A stretch of 64,000 nucleotides of DNA, taken from contig CACYQT010000024.1 in NCBI GenBank assembly GCA_902776645.1, positions 39,126-103,125 on the forward strand, read 5' to 3'. The stretch is from an uncultured bacterium (lineage in GTDB: Bacteria > Verrucomicrobiota > Lentisphaeria > Oligosphaerales > Oligosphaeraceae). This document shows positions 32,663 to 41,676 of the stretch, piece by piece. The notes under the pieces were generated by a model. That model had not been told where the DNA came from and did no database searches. It saw only the letters and a program-made list of their open reading frames with translations. Every line of letters begins with the position of its first letter. Within the stretch, counting starts at the first letter, position 1. A program made the translations under genes and the position numbers.

Positions 32663-33418
32663 ATGATCACGGAATCCTTCGACAATCAAAGCCCTCCGAT
32701 CATCTCCCGAGAAGCCATCTACGGAAAGGGAGGGCATGTCTGCGACACTTGCGTCATCACCTTCTCCAAGAAGATCTTCGACGACGCAGTCGCACGATAT
32801 CACAGTCCGCAAATCGCCCAGATACGCGTGTGCAACGGCGACATTCCCGTCCATCTTCTGGCAATGGACGGCAAAAAGATCGCTTTCTATCTTTCAGGCA
32901 TCGGTTCGACAATGGCCGGCGGCTTCATGGAGGAAATCAACTGGATCATCGGCGTCCGAAAATTCGTCGTCTTCGGTTCCGCAGGCTCATTGGACAGCAT
33001 GAAAACAAAAGGCAAATACGTCATTCCGACAGCAGCCTACCGCGATGAAGGCATGTCCTATCATTATGCACCGCCCGCTGACTATATCGACATATCTCGT
33101 TCTGCGGCAGTCGCATCCATCATGGATGACTTGAAACTCCCCTATGTCCAAGGAAGATGCTGGACGACAGACGCTTTTTACCGGGAGACGCAGAATCAGT
33201 ACAAAAAACGCGTCGCCGAAGGCTGCATCGCCGTGGAAATGGAACTGGCCGGCTTGCAGGCCGTCTGCGATTTCTACGGAATGGAGCTATATCCCTTTCT
33301 GATGACGGGGGATATCCTTGAATCAGAAGATTACCATGTCGCCGATTTGCAGAAAGCGAACCACGCCTTGGACAACTTCGCCGTAGCCTTGAAAATCGCC
33401 ATGCGGATCGCATCTTGA
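32663..33418 (+). CDS. Nucleoside phosphorylase family protein
   Basis: A 251-residue PNP/UDP phosphorylase-type protein, cleaving a purine or pyrimidine nucleoside with phosphate. The glycine-rich GIGSTMAGGFMEEI, VVFGSAGSLDS and the nucleoside-binding AVEMELAGLQAVCDFYG are all present. Sequence does not settle base preference, although the EMELAGL form fits uridine phosphorylase-like enzymes. ATG at 32663 is preferred to a TTG two codons earlier. Confidence 0.87.
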   Translation: MITESFDNQSPPIISREAIYGKGGHVCDTCVITFSKKIFDDAVARYHSPQIAQIRVCNGDIPVHLLAMDGKKIAFYLSGIGSTMAGGFMEEINWIIGVRKFVVFGSAGSLDSMKTKGKYVIPTAAYRDEGMSYHYAPPADYIDISRSAAVASIMDDLKLPYVQGRCWTTDAFYRETQNQYKKRVAEGCIAVEMELAGLQAVCDFYGMELYPFLMTGDILESEDYHVADLQKANHALDNFAVALKIAMRIAS

Positions 33419-33460
33419 AAGCTTTTGAAAACTATCGCAACCATTCACACTTTCAACAAA

Positions 33461-34756
33461 ATGAAACACATCCTTCCAGCCATGAACATCCTTTGCGCCG
33501 CCACCGTCTTCTCCGTCCTTTCACTTTTCGGGCAGGATGCCAAACGCCCCGCCCCCACGCAGTTGCAGGCCAATCCGCAGAACCGCCCGTTCATCGCGGA
33601 TGAGAAAATCATCTATCGTTCGCCCGAGCCGGAAAAAGTCCGCGATTACACCCCTGCCCTGCTTGAAGGCTTCAACGGACGTTTCATCGCCGCCATTGAT
33701 CTCGGCGGTCCGGGCACGAACATCCTTGACGGGCCACGCACCGGCAATCCGTCCAGCCCGGGTGGCAATCAAGTCCGCGTCTTTCTTTCGGACGACCGCG
33801 GCGAAACATGGCGGGACACGCCGACACGGCTTCCCATGAAACATGAAATCCTCTTCAAGGCCGGCGATTTCCTCTACATGATCGGCCACGCCAACAAGTT
33901 GCTGATCACAAGAAGCGACGATAACGGCGAAACATGGTCCGAACCAGCCCTGCTCGACGACAAAGCCGTCTGGCATCAAAGCTGCGGCGCCGTCGATCAT
34001 TTTGAAGGAAAAATCTTTCTCGCCTATGAGCAGCGCCATCCCAAAGGCCACGTCTGGCCTGGAACGAAGCCTGTCCTGCTTGCCGCCAAGGAGACGGACG
34101 ACCTCACGAAACGCGAGAGTTGGAGATTCTCTCAACCATTTGATCCGGATTATCTTATGACTTTAGGCAACCCTGTCGGCATCAACGTGCGGCCTCCGCG
34201 TTTCTATCATTCACCAGTCTCCGCAGGCGGCATTCTGGAGACAAACGTCGTCCGGCCGAAAACAGGACCGTTCGCCGACAAGGACGGCCATACCGTCGCC
34301 CTGCTGATGCGCGCCAACACGGGGCATCCGGACATCGGCGCCGTTCTGAAAGGGACGGAAAATCCGGACGGCACGCTTTCCATCGGGCGGTTCGAAGCCG
34401 CCGGCGGCATGGAGTGGTTTTTCATTCATATTCCAGGAGCCAACATGAAATTCCATCTGGCCTTCGACTCCGTCACCAATCTCTTCTGGCTCGTCCATTC
34501 GCAGATGGACGGCATCCACCACGACCGAAGCCGCCTCGCCCTCTCCTACTCGCCGGACCTCCTCAACTGGACGTTCGCGGGACTCGTCGCCGCCGCCCCT
34601 TCCTACAACAGCGCACGGCACTACGCCACGATGATCATCAGCGGCGACGACATCTTCATCCTCAGCCGTTCCGGCGACGAACATGCCCACTCCCCCCATG
34701 ACGGCAACATCACGACGTTCCATCGTGTCCTGAATTTCCGCAAGCTCATCTACTGA
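33461..34756 (+). CDS. Secreted sialidase-like beta-propeller protein
   Basis: A 431-residue protein with a signal peptide (MKHILPAMNILCAATVFSVLSLFGQ). Asp-box motifs SDDRGETWRD and SDDNGETWSE mark a six-bladed sialidase-type propeller. An upstream part of the fold (residues 40-70) lacks an obvious FRIP motif, so true neuraminidase activity is uncertain; other exo-glycosidases share this fold. If active, released sialic acid would feed the NagA-NagB route. It begins about 45 bp after the nucleoside phosphorylase gene. Confidence 0.7.
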   Translation: MKHILPAMNILCAATVFSVLSLFGQDAKRPAPTQLQANPQNRPFIADEKIIYRSPEPEKVRDYTPALLEGFNGRFIAAIDLGGPGTNILDGPRTGNPSSPGGNQVRVFLSDDRGETWRDTPTRLPMKHEILFKAGDFLYMIGHANKLLITRSDDNGETWSEPALLDDKAVWHQSCGAVDHFEGKIFLAYEQRHPKGHVWPGTKPVLLAAKETDDLTKRESWRFSQPFDPDYLMTLGNPVGINVRPPRFYHSPVSAGGILETNVVRPKTGPFADKDGHTVALLMRANTGHPDIGAVLKGTENPDGTLSIGRFEAAGGMEWFFIHIPGANMKFHLAFDSVTNLFWLVHSQMDGIHHDRSRLALSYSPDLLNWTFAGLVAAAPSYNSARHYATMIISGDDIFILSRSGDEHAHSPHDGNITTFHRVLNFRKLIY

Positions 34757-34820
34757 ACTGCAACATGAATCTCACGGTTTCAAATCAAACAGCAATTTAG
34801 ATTTCCATCTGGCCGTTTTC

Positions 34821-34857
34821 TTGATTTTTCATGGACAATCTTTATTGTATCAATAAA
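34821..34857 (+). promoter_or_regulatory. Promoter with a palindrome over the -10
   Basis: TTGATT (34821-34826), 16-bp spacer and TATTGT (34843-34848) precede the phosphoesterase gene. A perfect palindrome TTTATTG-TAT-CAATAAA (34841-34857) covers the -10 and may bind a repressor. The asnB gene has the same -35/-10 pair and spacing. Confidence 0.5.
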
Positions 34858-34908
34858 AAGTATCGTATACAAGAAACATTTTACATATAAATATAATAGG
34901 AGTCAACC

Positions 34909-36330
34909 ATGTTCGACCTGTCGCGCCGTTCTTTCTGCAAAACCGTCATCGCCTCCGCCGCCGTGTCGGCCTTCAAGCCAGTCAACCTCTTTGCCGCAGA
35001 CGGAGCGGCGCCGAATCTGCGCTTCGGCGTCGTCAGCGACGTCCATATCACGTCATTGGCCAGCACGGACTACTGGGAGAAGACGCTCCGCTGGTATGAC
35101 GCCGCGAAAGTCGACGCCGTCATGGTCGCCGGAGACATCGCCGACTGGGGGCTCGTCGAACAGCTGCAGAATTTCGCCACCGCATGGTATAAGGTTTTCC
35201 CGAACGACACGGCCGCCGACGGACGCCATGTCGAGAAGGTCTTCGTCTGCGGCAACCACGACCATGAAGGCTTCTACTACGTCTATCACGACAAAGAAAA
35301 ACGCGACGCGGCCTTCCAGAAGTCGATCGTGAAAGACCGCAAGGCCGCATGGGACCTCTGCTTCCATGAGGAGTTCAAGGAAATCTACGCCAAGCAGGTG
35401 AAAGGCTACACGTTCATCGGCGGCCATTGGGGCTTCCATCAGAACATCGAGAAGTTCATGGACGAATACAAGTCGAAGCTTGATCCGAACCTCCCGTTCT
35501 TCTATGCGCAGCATCCGCATCCGAAAGACACCATCTACGGTCCATGGGCATGGGGCCACGACAACGGCGCCTCCACGCGCGCCTTCTCCAAGACGCCGAA
35601 CGCCATCGTCTTCACAGGCCATTCCCACTATCCGCTGACGGATGAATCCGGCATCTGGCAGGACACGTTCACATCCATCGGAACCGCCTCCCTCCGCTAC
35701 ATCGGACACCGCTACAACCGTGAAAACAGCGGCTACGGCGGCGGCCCCGTCGAACAGATGCCCCGCATGAAGGACGGCCACAGCAAACACGGCCTGCTCG
35801 TCTCCGTTTTCGACGACCATATTGACGTCGCACGCCGCGACTTCCAAAACGATGAAAGCCTCGGCGCCGACTGGGTCCTCCCGCTGCCGCTCTGCAAGGA
35901 GAAGCCCTACGCCATCCCGCCGCGCGCCGTCAAGGCCCGCGAAAATCTGCCCGCCTTCGCCGCAGACGCCGGCAGCCTCATCAAGGCGGAAGACGTTGAC
36001 GGAAAGGATCGTCGCGGAACACCCACGCCGCAGACCGTCGTCACATTCCCGACGGCTCTCGCGGGCGGCCGCGCCTTCGACTACGAAGTGCAGGCCGAAC
36101 TGAACTACTACGACGTGACGCGCGTCTTCTGCACGAAACGCGTCTTCGCTCCGGAATACTTCCGCACCGAATCGAAGCTCGCGAAGGAAGGGCAAATCGT
36201 CTTCGCGCGCGTCGCGGAAGTTCCTGAACACGTGGATGTTCGCTTTGTCGTCACGCCGCTGGACTGCTACGGCAACCGCGGCAAGTCCATCTACAGCAAG
36301 AAGTTCAAACTTGGCGAAGCCAAGAAATAA
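34909..36330 (+). CDS. Tat-exported calcineurin-like phosphoesterase
   Basis: A 473-residue protein. Residues 5-11 (SRRSFCK) and the following hydrophobic stretch form a twin-arginine signal. The metallophosphoesterase ligands are in order: DVHIT, GDIADWG, GNHDHEG and GHSHYP, binding two metals. A C-terminal beta domain (about 340-473) follows. It would hydrolyse phosphate esters in the periplasm. AGGAG precedes the ATG; a CTAG-containing hairpin follows the stop. Confidence 0.88.
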   Translation: MFDLSRRSFCKTVIASAAVSAFKPVNLFAADGAAPNLRFGVVSDVHITSLASTDYWEKTLRWYDAAKVDAVMVAGDIADWGLVEQLQNFATAWYKVFPNDTAADGRHVEKVFVCGNHDHEGFYYVYHDKEKRDAAFQKSIVKDRKAAWDLCFHEEFKEIYAKQVKGYTFIGGHWGFHQNIEKFMDEYKSKLDPNLPFFYAQHPHPKDTIYGPWAWGHDNGASTRAFSKTPNAIVFTGHSHYPLTDESGIWQDTFTSIGTASLRYIGHRYNRENSGYGGGPVEQMPRMKDGHSKHGLLVSVFDDHIDVARRDFQNDESLGADWVLPLPLCKEKPYAIPPRAVKARENLPAFAADAGSLIKAEDVDGKDRRGTPTPQTVVTFPTALAGGRAFDYEVQAELNYYDVTRVFCTKRVFAPEYFRTESKLAKEGQIVFARVAEVPEHVDVRFVVTPLDCYGNRGKSIYSKKFKLGEAKK

Positions 36331-36335
36331 TTTTT

Positions 36336-36391
36336 CTAGAAGCTATAAACATTAACGGCTCTAGAAATTCTAGCGTTTCTAGAGCCGTTAA
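36336..36391. terminator. Bidirectional hairpin built on a phased CTAG array
   Basis: A perfect 16-bp inverted repeat, TTAACGGCTCTAGAAA (36352-36367) with its complement (36376-36391), lies between two convergent genes. CTAG occurs at 36336 and in 9-bp steps at 36361, 36370 and 36379. Terminator function is inferred from position. Confidence 0.7.
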
Positions 36392-36401
36392 TAGTTGTAT
36401 T

Positions 36402-36443
36402 TGCTTTCAGCTTTTAGCTTTAGGCTTTTAGCTTTAGGCTCTG
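36402..36443. repeat. Heptamer array (AGCTTTA)6
   Basis: Six units in 7-bp phase: TGCTTTC, AGCTTTT, AGCTTTA, GGCTTTT, AGCTTTA, GGCTCTG. It abuts a 12-bp palindrome (36441-36465) that contains the GH51 stop codon. Confidence 0.7.
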
Positions 36444-36446
36444 CCT

Positions 36447-37937
36447 TCAGCTCAGCTGAAGGCAGATGGCATTCCAGGAAGCTTTCGGCAGCGTGAACAC
36501 GGCCTTGCCGTCCTTCAAGGCGAAATCCGCCAGATTGACGGGCGTGACGTTGTTTGGATCGTCCGCCGTGTTGACGGCCTTCAAATCGCTGTTGAAGAGT
36601 GATTTCCAGCTCTTCAACGACGGCGTTCCGCCGAACGCGCGCAATTCCACGCTGACTTCCAGCGGCTCCTTCAACGAACGGTTCACGGCGAAAACCGTCA
36701 CCTGCTGCGTCGCCTCGTCATACGTCAGGGCGGCTGTCAACATGTTGATGCCCTTCCGATGCTCGCTGTCATAAATAGGTGTTGTCACAATCGGTTTGAG
36801 CACAACGCCTTTCGCAAGATTGGACGTCAGCAGGAACGGATGATACGTCGTCTGCGTCCAGCAGCGTCCGTTCGGCTCCGTCATGATCGTGCCGATGACG
36901 TTCACAAGCTGCGCCATGCAGGCGATTTTCACGCGGTCCGCATGGTTCAGAATGGAAATCAGCTGGTCACCGACGACCAACGCGTCCTCCATCGTATAGA
37001 CGTCTTCGATCATGTGCCGCGCGGGAACCCACTTCGGGTCGGGGCATGTGTTTTCGTTTTCATGGTACCACACGTTCCATTCGTCCAGCGCGATGGACAT
37101 GCGGCGATCTTGATGTTTGTCCGCCTGCACGGCGTCGCAGACGGCCGCCGTGCTCTCCATCATGTGGCTGAGCTTGTCCGCATCGCCCATGAACTGCTCG
37201 CTGTCGCCGTTGCGGTTGCCGAGATAGCAGTGGATGGAGAGGTAGTCGGCCAGATGGTAGCACGACTGGAGGGCCTTCCACCGCCACGTCATGTCGCTGA
37301 AACCGTCGCAGATGATATGGATGGTCGGATCGGTCCATTTCATGACTTTCGCGGCCTCCAAGGCGATTCGCGCGTATTCGTCGGCCGTTTTCATGCCGAT
37401 CTGCCATGCGCCGCCCATCTCGTTGCCGAGCCCCCAGTATTTGATGTTGAAAGGCTCCTCCGCGCCGTTTTTGCGGCGCAAATCGCTCCAGTAGGTGCCG
37501 CCCGGATGGTTGCAGTATTCGACGAGATTGCGGGCCTCCTCCGGGCCGCGCGTACCGAGATTCACGGCCAGATACGGCTCCGCGCCGATCTTGCGGCACC
37601 ATGCCACGAACTCATGCAGGCCGAAATGGTTCGTCTCGATCGTCCCCCACGCAAGCTCCAGCCGCGTCGGCCGATTTTCCTTCGGGCCGATCGTGTCCTC
37701 CCATTTGTAGCCCGACACGAAATTTCCGCCCGGATAGCGCACGAGACCGAGATTCAGCGGTTTCACCAGATCGATCACGTCCTGCCGGAAGCCGTTTTCA
37801 TCCGCCGTCGGATGGCTTGGCTCGTACATGCCTGTATAGATATGGCGTCCAAGATGTTCAATCAGAACGCCGAACATCGTCCGCTCCACGGTTCCGATCT
37901 GATAATCCTTGTCAACGATGATTTGGGCCTGCTGCAT
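36447..37937 (-). CDS. GH51 alpha-L-arabinofuranosidase
   Basis: A 496-residue retaining arabinofuranosidase that removes arabinose from arabinan or arabinoxylan oligosaccharides. The general acid is in WGLGNEMGG (near residue 175) and the nucleophile in IALDEWNVWY (near 290); RYPGGNFVSGYKWED near residue 68 is typical of GH51. The length is normal for cytoplasmic GH51 enzymes and no signal peptide is present. AAGGAG precedes the start. Confidence 0.93.
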   Translation of the reverse strand: MQQAQIIVDKDYQIGTVERTMFGVLIEHLGRHIYTGMYEPSHPTADENGFRQDVIDLVKPLNLGLVRYPGGNFVSGYKWEDTIGPKENRPTRLELAWGTIETNHFGLHEFVAWCRKIGAEPYLAVNLGTRGPEEARNLVEYCNHPGGTYWSDLRRKNGAEEPFNIKYWGLGNEMGGAWQIGMKTADEYARIALEAAKVMKWTDPTIHIICDGFSDMTWRWKALQSCYHLADYLSIHCYLGNRNGDSEQFMGDADKLSHMMESTAAVCDAVQADKHQDRRMSIALDEWNVWYHENENTCPDPKWVPARHMIEDVYTMEDALVVGDQLISILNHADRVKIACMAQLVNVIGTIMTEPNGRCWTQTTYHPFLLTSNLAKGVVLKPIVTTPIYDSEHRKGINMLTAALTYDEATQQVTVFAVNRSLKEPLEVSVELRAFGGTPSLKSWKSLFNSDLKAVNTADDPNNVTPVNLADFALKDGKAVFTLPKASWNAICLQLS

Positions 37938-38074
37938 GGTGTCTCCTTTTCATGGTTTGTCTGATGAAAATTTTTAGAAATATACTTTCACCACAATTCC
38001 ATTTCAAATCGTGCAAACCGCCGACAAGGAACTATATTTCTATATATCATTTTATTGTTTCAGTCCAAATCAAA

Positions 38075-38130
38075 GGCGGGACGCCCTCGTTACCCCCTCA
38101 ATCAAGGGCGGGACGCCCTCGCTACCCATC
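38075..38130 (+). repeat. Two GGGACGCCCTCG hairpin units
   Basis: Two tandem units, CAAAGGCGGGACGCCCTCG and CAAGGGCGGGACGCCCTCG, each followed by (T/C)TACCC, form AGGGCG-GGA-CGCCCT-type hairpins. The region 37938-38151 contains no gene. Confidence 0.7.
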
Positions 38131-38151
38131 AAAACAAAAGGAATCAGAATC

Positions 38152-38973
38152 ATGCGTGACGGTATCTTTATCTGGGAAGCCCACCGCGGCGGCGGCGGCG
38201 GTTACGAAATGCCCGAAAGCTGCAAGCTTTCATTCGAATACGGCTGGTTGCACGGCGGCCGCCCGGAAGCGGACGTCAATCTCACGTCGGACAACGTGAT
38301 GGTCTCCCTCCACGACCCCAACCTCAACCGCATCGCCCGCAACCTTCCTGAACAATACAAGGACAAACCCATCACGGAAATCAGCTGGGCGGAACTGCAG
38401 ACGATTGATATCGGTTGGGAGCAATATCCGAACCAGCATGTCGTCTCAATGGAGGAATTGTTCATCCAGCTGCAGAAAGATCCGGCCCGCAACATGGTCA
38501 TCGACTACAAACGCGTGCCGATACCGATGCTGGCGGATTTGATCAAGCAGTACAACGTCGGCCGCCAGATTACGTTCGCCTGCCACAACCGCGCCCTGCT
38601 CCGCGAAATCAAAGGCCTCGTGCCCGAAATCCGCACGAAAAACTGGCTCGGCGGCACGCCTCAGCAGATCATGGACAAGTTCCATACCATTCAGACTGAA
38701 GCCTTTGAAGGCATTACGGAAGTCCAGCTCCATCTGAACGGACTCAACACCGAACTACCGCTCGGCGGCTGGCGCTACGACCTTCCGCAACCGTTCGTGG
38801 CCGATGCGTTGACCGCCACGAAGCACTGCGGCATCCTCCTGCAAACGCTTCCGTGGAAGTTCGAACGCGAAGACATTTTCGCCATTCTCGATCTCGGCGT
38901 CCGCTCCTTCGCCGTCGATTATCCGCACAAGTTCACGATGGCCTGTGCGGAATATTTCGGCAATAGATGGTAA
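38152..38973 (+). CDS. Glycerophosphodiester phosphodiesterase-like protein
   Basis: A 273-residue GDPD-type TIM barrel. The start of the barrel has EAHRGGG and the metal-site pattern EADVNLTSDNVMVSLHDPNL, matching the GDPD HRG...E.D...T.D...HD signature. It would cleave glycerophosphodiesters; no signal peptide is seen. The ATG at 38152 follows AAAGGAA; longer in-frame versions would translate the upstream repeats. Confidence 0.78.
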   Translation: MRDGIFIWEAHRGGGGGYEMPESCKLSFEYGWLHGGRPEADVNLTSDNVMVSLHDPNLNRIARNLPEQYKDKPITEISWAELQTIDIGWEQYPNQHVVSMEELFIQLQKDPARNMVIDYKRVPIPMLADLIKQYNVGRQITFACHNRALLREIKGLVPEIRTKNWLGGTPQQIMDKFHTIQTEAFEGITEVQLHLNGLNTELPLGGWRYDLPQPFVADALTATKHCGILLQTLPWKFEREDIFAILDLGVRSFAVDYPHKFTMACAEYFGNRW

Positions 38974-38982
38974 ATAGCATCC

Positions 38983-39002
38983 GGTCCCGCAGGAGCGGGA
39001 CC
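38983..39002 (+). repeat. GC-rich hairpin after the GDPD-like gene
   Basis: GGTCCCGC-AGGA-GCGGGACC is a perfect 8-bp stem with a 4-nt loop, ten bases after the stop. There is no T tract, so termination is uncertain. It contains the GGGAC core seen in other hairpins. Confidence 0.6.
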
Positions 39003-39013
39003 TCCCCTTGCCC

Positions 39014-40918
39014 ATGCCTTCCCCAAGACTGCTTCTTGCCATTTCGCTCGCGTTTCCGCTGATCGCCGCCGCACAGGAGGATTCCGTCTTCAAGACTCCC
39101 CTGGCGGAAGGCGTCGCAGCGTTGCGCGACGCCGGTTGGAGCATTCCGAAGGAAGGCGTCACGGAAACGGACGGCGCCATCCAGATCACAGCCGCCAACG
39201 GGAAGCGCCAATATATGACGTTTGACCTGCCTGTCGAAAAAGGCGTGTCCTACGGCGGAAGCATCATGGTCAAATCCGTCGATGTCCGCCTCCGCAACAA
39301 CAACGACCGTGGCGCGACGTTCTTTTTCGGCATGCTCACGGAAGACAAGAAATGGGTCAACGGCGGCGAATTCCCCCGTGGCCCGTTCGGTGAAAAGGAT
39401 TGGCAGCGCGTCACCATCGGCATGACGCGCACCATGCCGGACAACGTAAAGTACATCCAGATATGGATTTGCATCGAAGGACAGGGCACCGCCCTCTTCA
39501 AAAATCTGGAAGTCCACAAGGTTAGTTTCGATTCGCAACTGACCGTCCATGCGGAAGCCAATCCGCCGACGTTTGAATTCCTATCGCCGTTGAAGACAAC
39601 AGGCGGAAAAATCCAGCCACGTCTGCGGATTCTGCTCAGCCAGAATCCGGATTTTCCTGAAAACGAGACATTTGCGGAAATGACGACGGCCGCCGGCAGA
39701 TTCACGCTGCCATACGCGCTGAAGCCCGGCAGATGGTTCGTCAAAAACCACTGGTGCAGTCTGCGGATCTATCCAACCAGCCAACCGATTTCCTTTGAAA
39801 TCAAAGACTTGCCGTCCAACGCCCCGTTAAGGGCCACGCCGATGTTCCATAGCGGCGTGTTAAGCGAACGGCCAAATATCGCCTTCTCCTTTTACCCGCA
39901 ACCGCCGCAGACCTGTTCAGCCACCATCAACGGACAACCGCTCGACGTCAAGTCGCAGAACGAGAACGAAATCGTCTTCACGCCCAAAGAACCGCTCGCG
40001 AAAGGAACTTACGACATCGCCCTCACGGCCAACGGCAAGACGGACACGTTCGTCTTCATCAACAAGAATCCCGCCCATCAGTTCTCCTTCCGTGACGACC
40101 ATATGCTCTGCATCGACGGCAAGCCGTTCTTCCCGATCGGTACCTATCGCGATCCGTCCGACAACACGACTGTTTTCGACGGCATCCACGAAGCGCAATT
40201 CAACGTCACCCATTCCTACAAATTCGAAAACGACAAGGTGACGGATGCGGACATGACACGCTATCTCGACGACTGCCAGAAGAACGGTGTCTATGCCTTC
40301 ATGGGCATCCCACGCAGGCATTTGCACAGCGAAGACCACCATGCGATCGCCTTCCTCGGCAACGGCCTGTCGGAAATCCTCTGGCATGATCCCTACCCTG
40401 TGCCGCGCGCGCCCATCCGCTCCGTGAAAACGACGATGGAGACCATGCGCGAAATCTGCCATGACCGACAGTCGTTATGGTGCGTCGTCCAGGCCTTCGA
40501 CTGGGATCAGTACGCCGTGAAAAACAAGAAGCCTGAAGACGTTGAGCCGAAGGCCGGCAAGATCCGCTGCATGACGCATTTGGCGCTATCCGCCAACGTG
40601 CAGGGCATCATTTACTACTGGCTGCCGAAAGAACGCTATGACATGCGCAAGCATTCGCCCATCCAGTGGGCGGAGACCGTCGCCTGCGCACGCGAACTCA
40701 ACGACTTGTACAAATATCTCATCGGGCGGAACGCCCCGCAAAACATCACGCTTCCGGACGGCGTCGATTATTGGTGCAGACGTGCGGCCGACGGCGGCTA
40801 CGCCGTCGGTCTCGTCAATACGACGGACAAGGAAGTCTCCTTCGACGTCGATGTCGTCGTTTTCCGGAAACACGTCACGCTGCCGCCATGGGGCGTGGAG
40901 GTCATGAAACAACCGTAA
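39014..40918 (+). CDS. Secreted clan GH-A-like glycosidase with N-terminal beta domain
   Basis: A 634-residue exported protein (signal peptide MPSPRLLLAISLAFPLIAAAQ). Residues about 25-180 resemble a carbohydrate-binding jelly roll; after linker domains, a barrel begins near 360 with DGKPFFPIGTYRDP, a pattern shared with beta-galactosidase-like TIM barrels. The usual catalytic Glu pair could not be assigned with confidence. The C-terminus resembles a short beta domain. It follows the GDPD-like gene and is 23 bp ahead of thiE. Confidence 0.55.
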   Translation: MPSPRLLLAISLAFPLIAAAQEDSVFKTPLAEGVAALRDAGWSIPKEGVTETDGAIQITAANGKRQYMTFDLPVEKGVSYGGSIMVKSVDVRLRNNNDRGATFFFGMLTEDKKWVNGGEFPRGPFGEKDWQRVTIGMTRTMPDNVKYIQIWICIEGQGTALFKNLEVHKVSFDSQLTVHAEANPPTFEFLSPLKTTGGKIQPRLRILLSQNPDFPENETFAEMTTAAGRFTLPYALKPGRWFVKNHWCSLRIYPTSQPISFEIKDLPSNAPLRATPMFHSGVLSERPNIAFSFYPQPPQTCSATINGQPLDVKSQNENEIVFTPKEPLAKGTYDIALTANGKTDTFVFINKNPAHQFSFRDDHMLCIDGKPFFPIGTYRDPSDNTTVFDGIHEAQFNVTHSYKFENDKVTDADMTRYLDDCQKNGVYAFMGIPRRHLHSEDHHAIAFLGNGLSEILWHDPYPVPRAPIRSVKTTMETMREICHDRQSLWCVVQAFDWDQYAVKNKKPEDVEPKAGKIRCMTHLALSANVQGIIYYWLPKERYDMRKHSPIQWAETVACARELNDLYKYLIGRNAPQNITLPDGVDYWCRRAADGGYAVGLVNTTDKEVSFDVDVVVFRKHVTLPPWGVEVMKQP

Positions 40919-40941
40919 CAAACAACAGGACACAAAGCGAT

Positions 40942-41595
40942 ATGGCAATATATCATACTGAAAAAGAACGCGTTGAAGCGTTTAAAAAAGCATCCGTCTA
41001 TCCCGTCGTCACCACGGATTTCTGCGCGGGGCGGAATCCGCTGGACGTCATCCGCTCGATTCTCGAAGGCGGCGCGAAAGTCGTCCAAGTCCGTGAGAAA
41101 ACCATGTGCGACCGTGATTATCTAAATTTATTAAAGGAAGCCCGCAAGCTGACGGACGAATTCGGCGCGTTGCTCATTGCGGACGACCGTCTCGACGCCG
41201 CTCTGCTTGCGGACGCCGACGGCGTTCATCTCGGACAGGACGACCTTCCCTGCGCGGAAGCACGCAAGCTCGCCCCGCAGTTGTTCATCGGCGTCTCCAC
41301 ACACAACCGTGACGAACTGCTGGCGGCGCAACGCGACGGTTGCTCCTATCTGAACATCGGCCCGATCTTCCCGACTGGCACCAAGTCATTGCCCATGAAT
41401 CCGTTGGGACTTGAGACGCTGTCGGAACTGGCGCCGCAGGTGAAAGTCCCGTTCTCCGTCATGGGCGGCATCAAGTTCTCCCATCTGAAGACGCTGCGCA
41501 GCCATGGCTGCCTGCATATCGCCGCCGTGACGGCGTTCACGCAGGCGGAAAATCCCGCCGCCGAAGTCCGCAGATGGATTGCGGAGCTTGGCTAA
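40942..41595 (+). CDS. thiE: Thiamine-phosphate synthase
   Basis: A 217-residue TIM barrel joining HMP-pyrophosphate and the thiazole phosphate. ThiE motifs are clear: VQVREKTM, IADDRLDAALLADADGVHLGQDDLP, GVSTHN, GPIFPTGTKS and a phosphate-binding MGGIKFSH. The start at MAIYHTEKE gives the normal family length; the in-frame extension overlaps the upstream gene. No TPP riboswitch is visible in the 23-bp gap, and no other thi gene is in the window. Confidence 0.93.
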   Translation: MAIYHTEKERVEAFKKASVYPVVTTDFCAGRNPLDVIRSILEGGAKVVQVREKTMCDRDYLNLLKEARKLTDEFGALLIADDRLDAALLADADGVHLGQDDLPCAEARKLAPQLFIGVSTHNRDELLAAQRDGCSYLNIGPIFPTGTKSLPMNPLGLETLSELAPQVKVPFSVMGGIKFSHLKTLRSHGCLHIAAVTAFTQAENPAAEVRRWIAELG

Positions 41596-41597
41596 TG

Positions 41598-41642
41598 TAA
41601 CGACGGCGTCCCATTGTAACGACGGCGGGACGCCGTTGCAAA
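41598..41642 (+). repeat. ACGACGGCG hairpin units
   Basis: Two units follow thiE: AACGACGGCGTCCCATTGT and AACGACGGCG-GGA-CGCCGTTGC, with the GGA triloop of the dispersed hairpin family. Confidence 0.65.
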
Positions 41643-41676
41643 CGTTTTTTGCCTACCAAAAAATAAGGATAATCGT

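Noticed and set aside
38011..38151. 47-residue extension of the GDPD-like protein
   Set aside because: It translates the GGGACGCC repeats and lacks a ribosome site; AAAGGAA supports 38152.
40666..40941. Long N-terminal extension of ThiE
   Set aside because: It overlaps the preceding gene in another frame; ThiE normally starts near MAIYHTEKE.
40919..40941. TPP riboswitch before thiE
   Set aside because: The gap is only 23 bp and has no CUGAGA-type core.
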